This document shows positions 35,571 through 45,400 of a stretch of 53,530 nucleotides of DNA, piece after piece. Origin of the DNA: Ferruginibacter sp. (GTDB lineage Bacteria; Bacteroidota; Bacteroidia; Chitinophagales; Chitinophagaceae). The stretch spans positions 1-53,530 of the forward strand of contig JANYGZ010000020.1 of assembly GCA_025362235.1 (NCBI GenBank), read 5' to 3'. The notes below the pieces were generated by a model, which worked only from the letters and a program-made list of their open reading frames with translations, was not told the DNA's origin and made no database searches. The translations under genes were made by a program, and so were the position numbers. Position 1 is the stretch's first letter. Each line of letters begins with the position of its first letter.

Positions 35571-35640
35571 ATGGAAGTACAATTACAATTACAAATAAAA
35601 ATGAATTAAAAACTGGTTCTCCCTTACTGTAGCAAACAAG
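35571..35640 (+). pseudogene. Relic of TetR-gene 5' end
   Basis: ATGGAAGTACAATTACAATT, then ACAAATAAAAATGAATTAAA matches the start of the TetR gene at 37053 (ATGGAAGTACAACTACAAAT...). The relic would read MEVQLQLQIKMN, then a stop where the intact gene has Glu; similarity continues for about 20 more bases (CTGGTTCTCC against CTGTTTCTCC, and AGCAAAC against AGCAAAC). It carries a 6-base expansion (one extra LQ), the stop and small gaps. It cannot make a regulator. See the findings. Confidence 0.7.
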
Positions 35641-35686
35641 AAGGATAAAATTGCCACAAAGAGAAAACATGATTTTGTAACTGAAA

Positions 35687-37039
35687 ATGATACTTATAAG
35701 AAACGCTAAAATCGTAAATGAAGGAAATATTTCCGAAGCTGATATTTTAATTAAAAATCAGCGGATAGAAAAAATATCCCGTCAAATAAGTTTAGGGGTT
35801 AACAAAAATTGTTTAGAGATTAATGCGGAAGGTTTGTTTTTGATACCGGGAATGATTGACGACCAAGTGCATTTGAGAGAACCTGGACTGATACATAAGG
35901 CAGATATTTTTTCAGAATCAAAAGCAGCAGTTGCCGGTGGAATCACTTCTTTTATGGATATGCCAAATACAATACCAAATACACTTACGCAGGAATTATT
36001 AGAAACAAAATATGGAATTGCTTCTCAAAAATCTCTTGCCAATTATTCTTTTTTTATGGGTATTTGCAAAAGCAATTTGGAAGAGGCGCTAAAAACCAAT
36101 ACAGAAAATGTTTGCGGAATTACTGATGACGGTCTTTACTTTACAAACGATGAAGGAATATTAGCTAACTATCCCGATTTTTTAGAAAAATTTTTTTCAA
36201 GAACCAATAACCTGGTTGCCCTGCATAGCGAAGATGACGGGATTATTAAAAATAATACGGAGAACTATCGTAAAAAATATGGAGCCGATATTCCTTTTCA
36301 TTGTCACGCCAAAATAAGAAGTGAAGCAGCTTGTTTAAAAGCTACTAAAAGGGTATTGGCTATTGCAAAAAAATACAATAATCGCCTTCATTTGTTTCAC
36401 ATCTCTACGCTTGCAGAAGCTAATCTTTTTGATAATAAAATACCTGTTTTGAAAAAGAGAATTACGGCAGAGGCTTGTATCCATCATCTTTGGTTTTCTG
36501 ATAAAGATTATGAAGGTTTAGGTGCAAAAATTAAGTGGAATCCATCTATAAAAACTGTGAAAGACAGAAATGGATTATTACTGTCCTTGCTCAATGATAA
36601 ATTGGATATTATTGCTACCGACCATGCACCACACACACAAGATGAAAAATTGGGTAATTATTTTAATGCCCATTCCGGTGGTCCATTAGTCCAACATGCC
36701 TTAGTTGCTTTGTTAGAATTATATCACCGGGGAGAAATTGGTTTAGAAAAAATTGTTGAAAAAACAAGTCATAATGTTGCTGAAATTTATCGTTTAAGAG
36801 AGAGAGGTTATGTCCGTGAAGGCTATTTCGCTGATTTAGTTTTAATAAACATCAATAAACCCTGGCAAGTCACAAAAAGCAATTTGATGTATAAATGCGG
36901 TTGGTCTCCCTTTGAAGGGCAAACATTTCAAAGCAGCATCACCCATACTTTTGTAAATGGACATTTAGTATATAATAACGGCAAATTAAACGAATCTCAA
37001 AAAGGCAAACGATTACTATTTGAAAAAGAAAGAATGTAA
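35687..37039 (+). CDS. pyrC: Dihydroorotase (class I)
   Basis: 450 residues. It cyclises carbamoyl-aspartate to dihydroorotate in pyrimidine synthesis, in the cytoplasm. Metal-site residues: His62 and Arg64 (DDQVHLREPG), Asp147/148 (GITDDGLYF, the class I aspartate bridge), His180 (VALHSEDDGI), His238 (HLFHIST) and Asp312 (IATDHAPHT). The full length and all key motifs are intact. Allantoinase or hydantoinase are weaker alternatives; the TDHAPH and DDG motifs favour dihydroorotase. The TetR gene starts 13 bases after its stop. No other pyr gene is nearby, and a TetR relic lies just upstream, so this gene may have moved into the locus. Confidence 0.9.
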   Translation: MILIRNAKIVNEGNISEADILIKNQRIEKISRQISLGVNKNCLEINAEGLFLIPGMIDDQVHLREPGLIHKADIFSESKAAVAGGITSFMDMPNTIPNTLTQELLETKYGIASQKSLANYSFFMGICKSNLEEALKTNTENVCGITDDGLYFTNDEGILANYPDFLEKFFSRTNNLVALHSEDDGIIKNNTENYRKKYGADIPFHCHAKIRSEAACLKATKRVLAIAKKYNNRLHLFHISTLAEANLFDNKIPVLKKRITAEACIHHLWFSDKDYEGLGAKIKWNPSIKTVKDRNGLLLSLLNDKLDIIATDHAPHTQDEKLGNYFNAHSGGPLVQHALVALLELYHRGEIGLEKIVEKTSHNVAEIYRLRERGYVREGYFADLVLININKPWQVTKSNLMYKCGWSPFEGQTFQSSITHTFVNGHLVYNNGKLNESQKGKRLLFEKERM

Positions 37040-37052
37040 AAATAATATTTAT

Positions 37053-37730
37053 ATGGAAGTACAACTACAAATAAAAATGAATGAAAAGCTGTTTCTCCGT
37101 GACCCGGAGCAAACGGAATTGGGTAAAAAAATAATTCAGCACAGTGTTGAGTTAATACATAAAAATGGGTTTGAATCTTTCACTTTTAAGAAACTGGCAG
37201 AAGAAATAGAGAGTACAGAAGCTGGTATTTACCGTTATTTTGAAAACAAGCACCGGTTGCTGATTTATATTACCGCCTGGTATTGGGGCTGGGTGCAATA
37301 CTGTGTAGTCTTTAAGACAAACAATATTAAAGACCCTGCCGTGAAACTAAAAAAAGTAATTCAACTGCTGGCTACTACAGTTGTTGATGATGATAAAACA
37401 TTGCATATTAATGAGGACCTGCTGCACCAGATAATCATATCAGAAGGCTCAAAAGCCTATTTAACCAAACATGTAACTGAAGATAATAAGGAGCAATTAT
37501 TTAAGCCATACAAAGATCTTTGTGGCGTCATTGCTGATATTATTTTAGAATGTAGCCCGAAATATAAATATCCAAGGTCGCTGGCAAGCACTATTATTGA
37601 AATGGCACATTTTCAGATTTTTTTTATGAACAATCTTCCTTCATTGACTGATTTTGGTAAAACTAAAGATGAATTGAAAGTGGTTTCATTTCTGGAAGAT
37701 TTGGTGTTTAACAGCATAAGGAAAAAATAA
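37053..37730 (+). CDS. TetR/AcrR-family transcriptional regulator
   Basis: 225 residues from the ATG at 37053 (MEVQLQIKMNEKLFLRDPEQ). The relic upstream supports this start because similarity begins at the same codon. The N-terminal helix-turn-helix reads FESFTFKKLAEEIESTEAGI, then YRYFENKHRLLIYITAWYWG, at about residues 35-75. The C-terminal domain is variable and binds an unknown ligand. It is probably a local repressor. The divergent SulP-carbonic anhydrase pair, the dihydroorotase gene and the gene itself are candidate targets. No operator was identified. Confidence 0.85.
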   Translation: MEVQLQIKMNEKLFLRDPEQTELGKKIIQHSVELIHKNGFESFTFKKLAEEIESTEAGIYRYFENKHRLLIYITAWYWGWVQYCVVFKTNNIKDPAVKLKKVIQLLATTVVDDDKTLHINEDLLHQIIISEGSKAYLTKHVTEDNKEQLFKPYKDLCGVIADIILECSPKYKYPRSLASTIIEMAHFQIFFMNNLPSLTDFGKTKDELKVVSFLEDLVFNSIRKK

Positions 37731-37755
37731 GGTTTACTTACTTATTTAACCGAAA

Positions 37756-38871
37756 TTACACCCTTACATATATTTTCCGCTTATCCATAAAATACCCAGC
37801 CAGCCAGCAAACCAGCATAATGCTTACTGCAAAAAGAAAGGATCCAAGGTAATCACCGGCATGCACATAAATAGTATCATACAGCCATTTGTACACTGAT
37901 TGTTTTGGATGTACAGAAAATACATACAGCAGTATAACACCCAGTTCAGAAAGCAGGTAAATAAATAATGGGTTGCGGCCAAAAACCTCAAAAAAGTAGG
38001 TCCATTTTGTTTTGTGTAAAAAGTCGATGATATAAATAATTGCAGCAATAATAATGCAATCAAGCCCAACTGTTAGCAGTACAAATGAACTGGTCCATAG
38101 TTTTTTATTTACCGGTATAAAGTGATTTAATATCCATGCAATTGCCATTAAGCCAGCGCCTGCCAGTAATAGTTTGGTTAAAGTTTCGTAAGTTTTTCCA
38201 TGCTTTTGAATAAAACTTCCCACAACAAAACCTCCCACAACATTGCCAACTGCCGGTAAAGTACTTAACAGGCCTTCGGGGTCAAAAGCCACGCCTTCTC
38301 CATGGTATAAATGAGCGTCGCCCAATAACCATTTATCTAATAATATACCTGCATTTCCTTCCAGGCTAAAGGGATCGCCCTGTCCATACAATAACAATAC
38401 GATCCAGTACAATGCTAAAATTGAAATAGTGATGAGGACAGTTAGTTTTGGTTTAAAAAAATATAATAATAATGCTGCTATGCCATAACACAATCCAATA
38501 CGTTGCAGCACTCCAAAAACACGTGTCTCGCTAAAAGGGGCAAATATTATATTGCCGTTAACCTGCTTTACAAACGGAAACCAATACATTAAATAGCCCA
38601 GTAAAAAAATAATAAAAGTCCGTTTTAATATTTTCCATACAACAGCACGTGTCGGCAGATTGGCCCACTTCGGCAGTACAAAACTTAGGGCATTACCAAC
38701 TGCAAATAAGAAGGAAGGGAATACCAAATCGGTAGGTGTAAAGCCATGCCAATGTGCATGTAATAAAGGCGACCAGGTGGTATTTCCATTTCCGGGTGTG
38801 TTTACGATAATCATAAAACAAATCGTCATACCACGAAAAACATCCAGTGCAGTAAATCTTTGTGTAGCCAT
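37756..38871 (-). CDS. DUF5009/HGSNAT-like membrane acyltransferase
   Basis: 371 residues with about 10 membrane helices. The start RFTALDVFRGMTICFMIIVN with the following NTPGNGNTTWSPLLHAHWHG is the signature of the DUF5009/DUF1624 group, related to heparan-alpha-glucosaminide N-acetyltransferase. HWHGFTPTDLVFPSFLF carries the conserved His and Asp. Members are thought to acetylate sugars across the inner membrane, often near glycan-degradation genes. That fits the nearby glycosylasparaginase at 41-42 kb, though a joint pathway is only an inference. Confidence 0.82.
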   Translation of the reverse strand: MATQRFTALDVFRGMTICFMIIVNTPGNGNTTWSPLLHAHWHGFTPTDLVFPSFLFAVGNALSFVLPKWANLPTRAVVWKILKRTFIIFLLGYLMYWFPFVKQVNGNIIFAPFSETRVFGVLQRIGLCYGIAALLLYFFKPKLTVLITISILALYWIVLLLYGQGDPFSLEGNAGILLDKWLLGDAHLYHGEGVAFDPEGLLSTLPAVGNVVGGFVVGSFIQKHGKTYETLTKLLLAGAGLMAIAWILNHFIPVNKKLWTSSFVLLTVGLDCIIIAAIIYIIDFLHKTKWTYFFEVFGRNPLFIYLLSELGVILLYVFSVHPKQSVYKWLYDTIYVHAGDYLGSFLFAVSIMLVCWLAGYFMDKRKIYVRV

Positions 38872-39006
38872 ATTCTGTCCTAATTTTTTTCAATGTACAG
38901 AAATATTGCAGAAAACAGGAATTGATTTTTTAAGCATTCTAAAAAATCAATAATAATTGATAACAAATGACAAACCAAAAGTTTAACGAAGAAAGAGAAG
39001 TATGTA

Positions 39007-39040
39007 CAAAAAAATAGCAACCTGAAATTAATCAGGTTGC
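39007..39040 (-). terminator. Rho-independent terminator
   Basis: GCAACCTG (39017-39024) pairs with CAGGTTGC (39033-39040). On the minus strand the stem is followed by TATTTTTTT. It ends the transcript of the coiled-coil protein gene. Confidence 0.8.
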
Positions 39041-39081
39041 CGGAGTCATTTAAAGGATAATGCAAAAATTGTATTTAAGAA

Positions 39082-40059
39082 CTAGCTAAACAAACCACCT
39101 TTTTTTAAGGTACGTGTTCCTTCGCCAATTAAAAAACCATTATGGTAAATTTGAATGGTATAATTTCCTACCTGGAATTTATCGCCGGGGTTAAAAGCAA
39201 AATCAACATTTTTCTTTTTACCGGTTTCTAATTCAACAGACACTTTAGTAGTATATTCTTTTGAACCATCATCACGTGTAGTAAACGTTCCTGAACCTAA
39301 TTTTTCAGCAGAAATAGTTTTTCCATCAGGGCCAATAACACATACATACAGATCTGCAGAACCTGCCTGGATAATACGGTTGGCAACATCAAATGATATA
39401 ACTATTTTGTCTACGCGTTTTGCTGTAGTTGTTTCTTTTTCTTTTCCGTTACCCTTAACTTTAAGCGGGGTAATTTGAATATTAGAAGCATTTAATGTAG
39501 AAGCAACATCTACTTTCTTTTCCAGTCCTTCTTTTGCAGCCGTAGTTGTTGTAAGGTTTTGAGTTAAGGTTTCTTTCTCTGCTGTTAGTGCAACCTTATC
39601 CTGAGTTAAAGATTTATTTTCTGCAGTTAAACGGGTTACTTCCGCTTCCATGCCGGCTATTTTACCATTTAAATCAGCTATCAGTGTTTTTGCTTTTGCT
39701 AATTCAGCAGCAGTTGCATTTTTTTTGTTTAATATACTGCGTATTTGAGCTTTGTCCTTAGTTATTTGGGTATTGCTTTCTGTTAGCTTAGTTGATAAAG
39801 AAGTGTTTACAGTTCCCATAGAGTCAAGCCGAGCAAGTGATCCATCAAAACTTTTTTGGATTTCACTTATATCAACTGAATCTTTGGAAATAGTAGCTTC
39901 CTTTTGCTGAATTACTGTATCAGCAGCTTTTTTGCCAACCATTGAATAGATGCCTAAAGCCACCAATGCTATTGCCAGTACGGCGATAATGATGTTTTTA
40001 TTGTCTTTGCGTGGAGGTTGGTTATCCACTGTTGCTGTTGGGAAATTTGATGTACTCAT
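39082..40059 (-). CDS. Single-pass membrane protein with long coiled coil
   Basis: 325 residues from the ATG at 40059 (MSTSNFPTATVDNQPPRKDN); the TTG nine codons earlier is less likely. A short Asn/Pro-rich cytoplasmic leader is followed by one membrane helix at about 25-45 (NIIIAVLAIALVALGIYSMVG). Residues about 60-190 are a predicted coiled coil rich in Lys, Glu, Ala and Thr (LIADLNGKIAGMEAEVTRL, LTAEKETLTQNLTTTTAAKE). A beta-rich C-terminal domain (about 200-325) ends TIQIYHNGFLIGEGTRTLKK. I do not recognise a named family. It might be an envelope spacer or a cell-shape factor; this is a guess from the layout. Confidence 0.7.
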   Translation of the reverse strand: MSTSNFPTATVDNQPPRKDNKNIIIAVLAIALVALGIYSMVGKKAADTVIQQKEATISKDSVDISEIQKSFDGSLARLDSMGTVNTSLSTKLTESNTQITKDKAQIRSILNKKNATAAELAKAKTLIADLNGKIAGMEAEVTRLTAENKSLTQDKVALTAEKETLTQNLTTTTAAKEGLEKKVDVASTLNASNIQITPLKVKGNGKEKETTTAKRVDKIVISFDVANRIIQAGSADLYVCVIGPDGKTISAEKLGSGTFTTRDDGSKEYTTKVSVELETGKKKNVDFAFNPGDKFQVGNYTIQIYHNGFLIGEGTRTLKKGGLFS

Positions 40060-40364
40060 TGTTTTAGGTTTTATATTTATATTCAAAATTTAATTACAAC
40101 TTTAAAATATAGCTATCAATTAGTAGCTAAACATATTTTTATTAGGGGTGAACCCATTATCTCTATAACCATGCCAAATTAACATTTTTTGCAAAAAAAC
40201 GACCTTAAAATGTAAAGCTTTGCTTTCTTCAGCTTATTTCAATAAAAAATAAAATATTAAAAATAACCAAATCCTACTGTTAGAATGTTATTGGCAAGCC
40301 CAGTTCTAATAACAACAATTAATTTTCATATAGAAAAATATATGCCAAACTGATTGCTTTTATC
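40060..40364. other. A/T-rich spacer, nothing clear
   Basis: 305 bases between the coiled-coil gene and the end of cutC, very rich in A and T. No hairpin with a T-run, no repeat copy and no open frame worth naming was seen. It should hold the promoter of the coiled-coil gene. Confidence 0.5.
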
Positions 40365-41087
40365 TTACATGAAGGAAATTATTTTTCGCACTTCTTCCTC
40401 ATCAGCAATATATACATTACCAAAATCGGTTACCAGCGGGTTGGCAAACATCATGGGGTTGGCAATTGCCTTTCTTGCAGAACCATGGTATTCTTTGGCT
40501 CCGGATTGCTGCATCAATTTTTCAATATTGGTAGATTTTATACCGGCTCCAGACATAATGATGATCCTATCTCCGGCTTGTTGAACCAACTGTTGCAATA
40601 TTTCACCGGCATCTGGAGCAGCAGTTTTTTGACCCGATGTTAGTATCCGTTCGCAACCGGCAATAATGATATCTTCCAATGCTTTAAATGGATCCGGTGT
40701 AGCATCAAAGGCACGGTTACACGTAACACCCATCGGGTAGGCCCATTCTACTATTTGCTTTAATAATGCAATATCTATTTCGCCATCAATTTTTTGTACA
40801 CCAACCGATATGCCGTTACAGCCAAGTTCTTTACACATCAGTATATCCTGACGTATAATTTCCAATTCATTGTCATCATATAAATAATTGCCCGATCTTG
40901 GTCTTATGATGGGGTACAATAAAATAGAAATGCTTTTTCTTGTTTGTTTTATAGTGCCATAACTTGGAGTAGTGCCGCCTTCTACGGGGTTATCACATAG
41001 TTCCACTCTTGCAGCGCCCGCTTTTTCAGCTATAATAGCGCTCTGTATATTAAATGCACAAACTTCCAGGATAGCCTTACTTGCCAT
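40365..41087 (-). CDS. cutC: CutC-family protein (copper homeostasis)
   Basis: 240 residues, a TIM-barrel protein of the CutC family. Typical motifs: LEVCAFNIQSAIIAEKAGAA, RVELCDNPVEGGTTPSYGTI, HIST-free CNRAFDATPDPFKALEDIII and ILTSGQKTAAPDAGEILQQL. The family was named for copper tolerance, but its enzyme activity is not settled. It lies 24 bases after the glycosylasparaginase gene stop on the same strand, so the two form an operon, a pairing I believe is common in Bacteroidota. Confidence 0.92.
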   Translation of the reverse strand: MASKAILEVCAFNIQSAIIAEKAGAARVELCDNPVEGGTTPSYGTIKQTRKSISILLYPIIRPRSGNYLYDDNELEIIRQDILMCKELGCNGISVGVQKIDGEIDIALLKQIVEWAYPMGVTCNRAFDATPDPFKALEDIIIAGCERILTSGQKTAAPDAGEILQQLVQQAGDRIIIMSGAGIKSTNIEKLMQQSGAKEYHGSARKAIANPMMFANPLVTDFGNVYIADEEEVRKIISFM

Positions 41088-41111
41088 ATTATTATTGGTC
41101 TTAATTTTTAA

Positions 41112-42137
41112 TTAATAGATGCTTGGAGCAGTGTAAATTTTTTCTTCCCTGTTGTTTCTAACAGCATAGGTAAACCCTTTCTGTAAACAATAAGCACCAA
41201 ATTCACCTTTTTTATTTAAAGCCAAAAAGCCAACCTGTACTTCTTTTGCTTTTTTAGGATTGCGTTTGATGATCCTTTCCACCCCTTCTTTGCAGGCTGC
41301 TTCGGGGCTTAATCCCTGCCGCATTAATTCAACAATCAGGTGTGCACCAACAATGCGTATCACTTCTTCACCCACACCTGTAGCAGTAGCACCGCCCACT
41401 TCATTATCTACATACAATCCTGCACCAATAATTGGAGAGTCGCCCACACGGCCATGTATTTTATAAGCCATCCCACTGGTGGTACAGGCTCCGCTAAAAT
41501 TGCCCGCCTTATCCATGGCAAGCATCCCAATAGTATCATGATTTTTGGGCCCACCAGGCATTGCGCCTTCTTTTTTATCGTACAACTGGTTTTCGATATT
41601 TTTTACGGGTTCATATTTAGCAGTTTTTAACCATTCTTTCCAATCATGTTCACTTTTTGGCGTTAATAAATTTTGTTTTGTAAAGCCATTGGCCAGTGCA
41701 AATTGCAATGCCCCATCACCTGCTAAAATGATGTGTGGTGTTTTTTCCATTACCATTCTTGCTACGGATATTGGGTGCACAATATGTTCAAGGCACATCA
41801 CCGATCCGCAATTATAATTTTCATCCATTATACAAGCATCCAGGGTTACTTTGCCATCCCTGTCTGGTAACCCGCCATATCCGACACTTTGGTTACTCTC
41901 ATCCGCTTCGGGAACCATCACGCCGGCCTCTACTGCATTAAGCGCTCTTCCTCCTTTATTTAAAATTTCCCATGCGGTAGCATTGGCTGCTTTACCAAAA
42001 TCCCAGGTAGATATTACTATTGGATCATTTAAAACCGGGTTGCCTGTATACAGGGAACCGGCAAATAATTTTTCGCCTGTTAAAACAGCGGCTGAGCTAA
42101 CTACAGCACTGTGTAAAAACTTTCTTCTTGATGACAT
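41112..42137 (-). CDS. N(4)-(beta-N-acetylglucosaminyl)-L-asparaginase (glycosylasparaginase)
   Basis: 341 residues, an Ntn hydrolase that cleaves the GlcNAc-Asn bond of N-glycans after splitting itself into alpha and beta chains. The new N-terminal nucleophile should be Thr202 in NHDTIGMLAMD, followed by the usual GACTTSGMAYKIHGRVGDSP and GLYVDNEVGGATATGVGEE. The N-terminus (MSSRRKFLHSAVVSSAAVLTG) has a twin-arginine-like signal, SRRKFL, so export through Tat to the periplasm is likely. It is the first gene of a two-gene operon with cutC and suggests use of glycoprotein or glycopeptide substrates. Confidence 0.9.
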   Translation of the reverse strand: MSSRRKFLHSAVVSSAAVLTGEKLFAGSLYTGNPVLNDPIVISTWDFGKAANATAWEILNKGGRALNAVEAGVMVPEADESNQSVGYGGLPDRDGKVTLDACIMDENYNCGSVMCLEHIVHPISVARMVMEKTPHIILAGDGALQFALANGFTKQNLLTPKSEHDWKEWLKTAKYEPVKNIENQLYDKKEGAMPGGPKNHDTIGMLAMDKAGNFSGACTTSGMAYKIHGRVGDSPIIGAGLYVDNEVGGATATGVGEEVIRIVGAHLIVELMRQGLSPEAACKEGVERIIKRNPKKAKEVQVGFLALNKKGEFGAYCLQKGFTYAVRNNREEKIYTAPSIY

Positions 42138-42462
42138 ATAATGATTTAAAAAATTGAATAAGCAAATTAATTAATAGCAATGGTACTGATTATTTTGTTA
42201 ATGATAAATTTGGCAACGCTATTTGTAGTATGTTTGACACCAATTTTTACAATGACCAAAAATTGATTAATAAAAAGTAAGGGAACATATTCAGTACTGA
42301 AAATTTAGTTGAAATACCGCCTGTAAAACAAGCACTACTTTTTTTGTTAATTGCAGTAGCTTCACAAACACGATATTTGGATTCAGAGAAAAAGTACAGC
42401 CAAATAAAAAGATAATAAAGCAGGTAAATAAAATATATTAATTACTCAATAAATAAGCACCA
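42138..42462. other. Divergent promoter region, nothing else seen
   Basis: 325 A/T-rich bases between the starts of the glycosylasparaginase gene (minus) and the ThuA fusion gene (plus). It must hold both promoters. I could not pick convincing -33/-7 elements, and there is no repeat copy or strong hairpin. Confidence 0.5.
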
Positions 42463-45400
42463 ATGAAGTATTCTTTTGCTATTTTCAAAAGCATAATTTT
42501 TTTTACGATTGTACTATTAACTTTTTCATGTTCAAAGCATGAAGGCAAACCAAGAATTTTGATTTTTAGCAAGACAGCCGGTTACCATCATGAGTCAATT
42601 ACCCAGGGTAATGCCGCTATTGAAAAATTGGGTAACCTGAATAATTTTGATGTTGATACCACAACAAATGCCGCAATGTTTGAAGATGATAGTTTAAAGA
42701 AATATGCTGCGGTTGTTTTTTTGAGTCCTACAGGAGATCTACTGAATAGCTACCAGGAGGCTTCATTTGAAAGGTATATACAGGCAGGCGGCGGTTATAT
42801 GGGTATTCATGCAGCAACTGATTGCGAGTACGACTGGGGATGGTATGGCCGTTTAGTAGGCGCTTATTTTTTAGATCATCCCGGTATTAACGATACTTTT
42901 CCCAATGTGCAGGAAGGCATATTAAATGTTATTGATAAAGATAATGCCGCTACAAAACATCTTCCGGCACAATGGAAAAGAACAGATGAATATTATAGTT
43001 TTAAAAAAATGAATAAGGATGTACATGTGTTAATTACCATTAATGAAAAATCTTACCATGGTGGAAAGAATGGAGATAACCATCCAATGGCATGGTATCA
43101 TGACTATGATGGCGGCAGGGCTTTTTATGTAGAGATGGGGCACACCAAAGAATCTTTTTCAGAAGATAATTATGTTAAACTTATTTTGGGTGGTATTAAA
43201 TATGCCATTGGTGATAATAAAGAATTGGATTACTCGAAAGTAAAGTCACAATTACCTCCCGAAGATAACCGCTTTACAAAAACACAATTGTCACAGGGCG
43301 AGTTTTTTGAGCCAACAGAAATGACCATTCTGCCAAATCTTGATATTATGATTATTCAGCGCCGGGGAGAAATAATGCTGTATAAAAATGATACCAAAAA
43401 AGTAAAGCAGGTTGGGTTTTTGAATGTCTATTATAAAACATCTGCACCAGGGGTAAATGCAGAAGAAGGAATGCTTGGCCTGTCAAAAGACCCGGATTTT
43501 GCAAAAAATAATTGGGTGTACATTTATTATAGCCCGGCAGATAGTTCTGTGAATCGTTTATCACGGTTTACTTTTAAAAATGATACACTTGATAGGGTCA
43601 CAGAAAAAGTGATACTTGAAGTAAAATCTCAGCGTGAGATTTGCTGCCATACCGGTGGCTCTATTGCATTTGGCCCAGATAAATTATTATATTTTTCCGC
43701 AGGTGATAATTCAACTCCTTTCGATGAGCCAGGAGCTAAATATGTAAATAATGGTTATGCACCGTTAAACGATTTGCCCAATCATCAGCAATATGATGCA
43801 AGAAGATCTGCCGGCAATACAAATGATTTGCGTGGTAAGATCATTCGTATAAGGGTTAAGGATGATGGAACGTATGAAATACCCCCAGGAAACCTTTTTC
43901 CGAAAGGTACTGATAAAACAAGGCCCGAAATTTATGTAATGGGAAACCGCAATCCTTACCGTATTTCTGTAGATCAGAAAAACAGTTATTTATATTGGGG
44001 TGAAGTTGGGCCTGATGCACCAAATGATAGTTTTGCTGTACGTGGGCCACGTGGATATGATGAATTAAACCAGGCACGTAAAGCAGGTTATTTCGGCTGG
44101 CCATTATTTGTAGGTAATAATTATCCTTATCATCAGTATGATTATGCTACAGGTGTTAGCGGACCGGCTTTTGATCCCGCAAAACCAATTAATGATTCAA
44201 AAAATAATACTGGCTTAAGGGAATTGCCGCCAGCTGTGCCAGCATTTATATGGTACCCTTATGGAGCATCTGCAGATTTTCCACAGGTAGGTACAGGCGG
44301 AAGAAATGCAATGGCCGGGCCTGTGTATTACACAGATATGTTTCCGAAAGAAACACGTTTGCCCGATTATTACAATGGTAAATTATTAATTTATGACTGG
44401 ATACGTGGCTGGATAAAAGCAGTAACCATGTTACCAAATGGTGACTTTGATAAAATGGAACCATTTTTCCCTTCTATAAAAGTTAATTCTTTAATCGATA
44501 TGGAAGTAGGCCCTGATGGAAAACTGTATTTATTGGAATATGGCAATGGCTGGTTTACAAAAAATGTTGATGCAGGGTTGGCACGTATTGATTTTAATGG
44601 CGGCAACAGGCCTCCTGTAATAACTGCTGTTAATGTTGACAAAACTTCTGGTGTGTTACCTTTTACGGTTAAAGCAACAGTAAACGCCAGAGACCTGGAA
44701 AAAGATAAGATAACTTATATATGGAACCTGGGTAATGGCACCACCAAAGAAACGCAGACACCAGATTTGGAATATACTTATACAACAGCAGGTGATTTTA
44801 AAATTTCGGTTGAAGCAAAAGATAACCAGGGAGCATCTACTAAAAGTGATGCTGTTAATATTTATGCCGGTAATGAAGCACCTTTAGTTGCTGTTGAATT
44901 AACTGGTGGTAATAAATCTTTTTATATGCCGGGAGTTCCTTTGCAATATGCAGTAAGGGTAACAGATAAAACAGATACCGCAGCCATCGACCCCGCAAAT
45001 TTGTATGTGTCGGTTGATTATGTTGAAGGATTTGATAAGGCATCTACCACTATGGGTCACCAGCAAGGGCAGGCTAGTATTAGTGGCAAAAGCCTGATGC
45101 TGTCACTTGATTGTAAAAGCTGTCATAAAGAAGCTGAAAAATCAATCGGCCCGTCCTTTACAGAGGTGTCGAAGAAATATGCAAAAGATCCTAACGTAAC
45201 CAGTTACCTTACTGACAAAATAATTAAAGGTGGGGGCGGAGTTTGGGGTGAAGTTAACATGGCAGCTCATCCTAACCTATCACATGGCGATGCGCAACAA
45301 ATTATTTCCTGGATAATGACATTATCAAATAAAGCTGCAATAAAAAAATCATTGCCTGCAACCGGCACAATCATTCCTTTGGCTAATCAAAAACCTGCAA

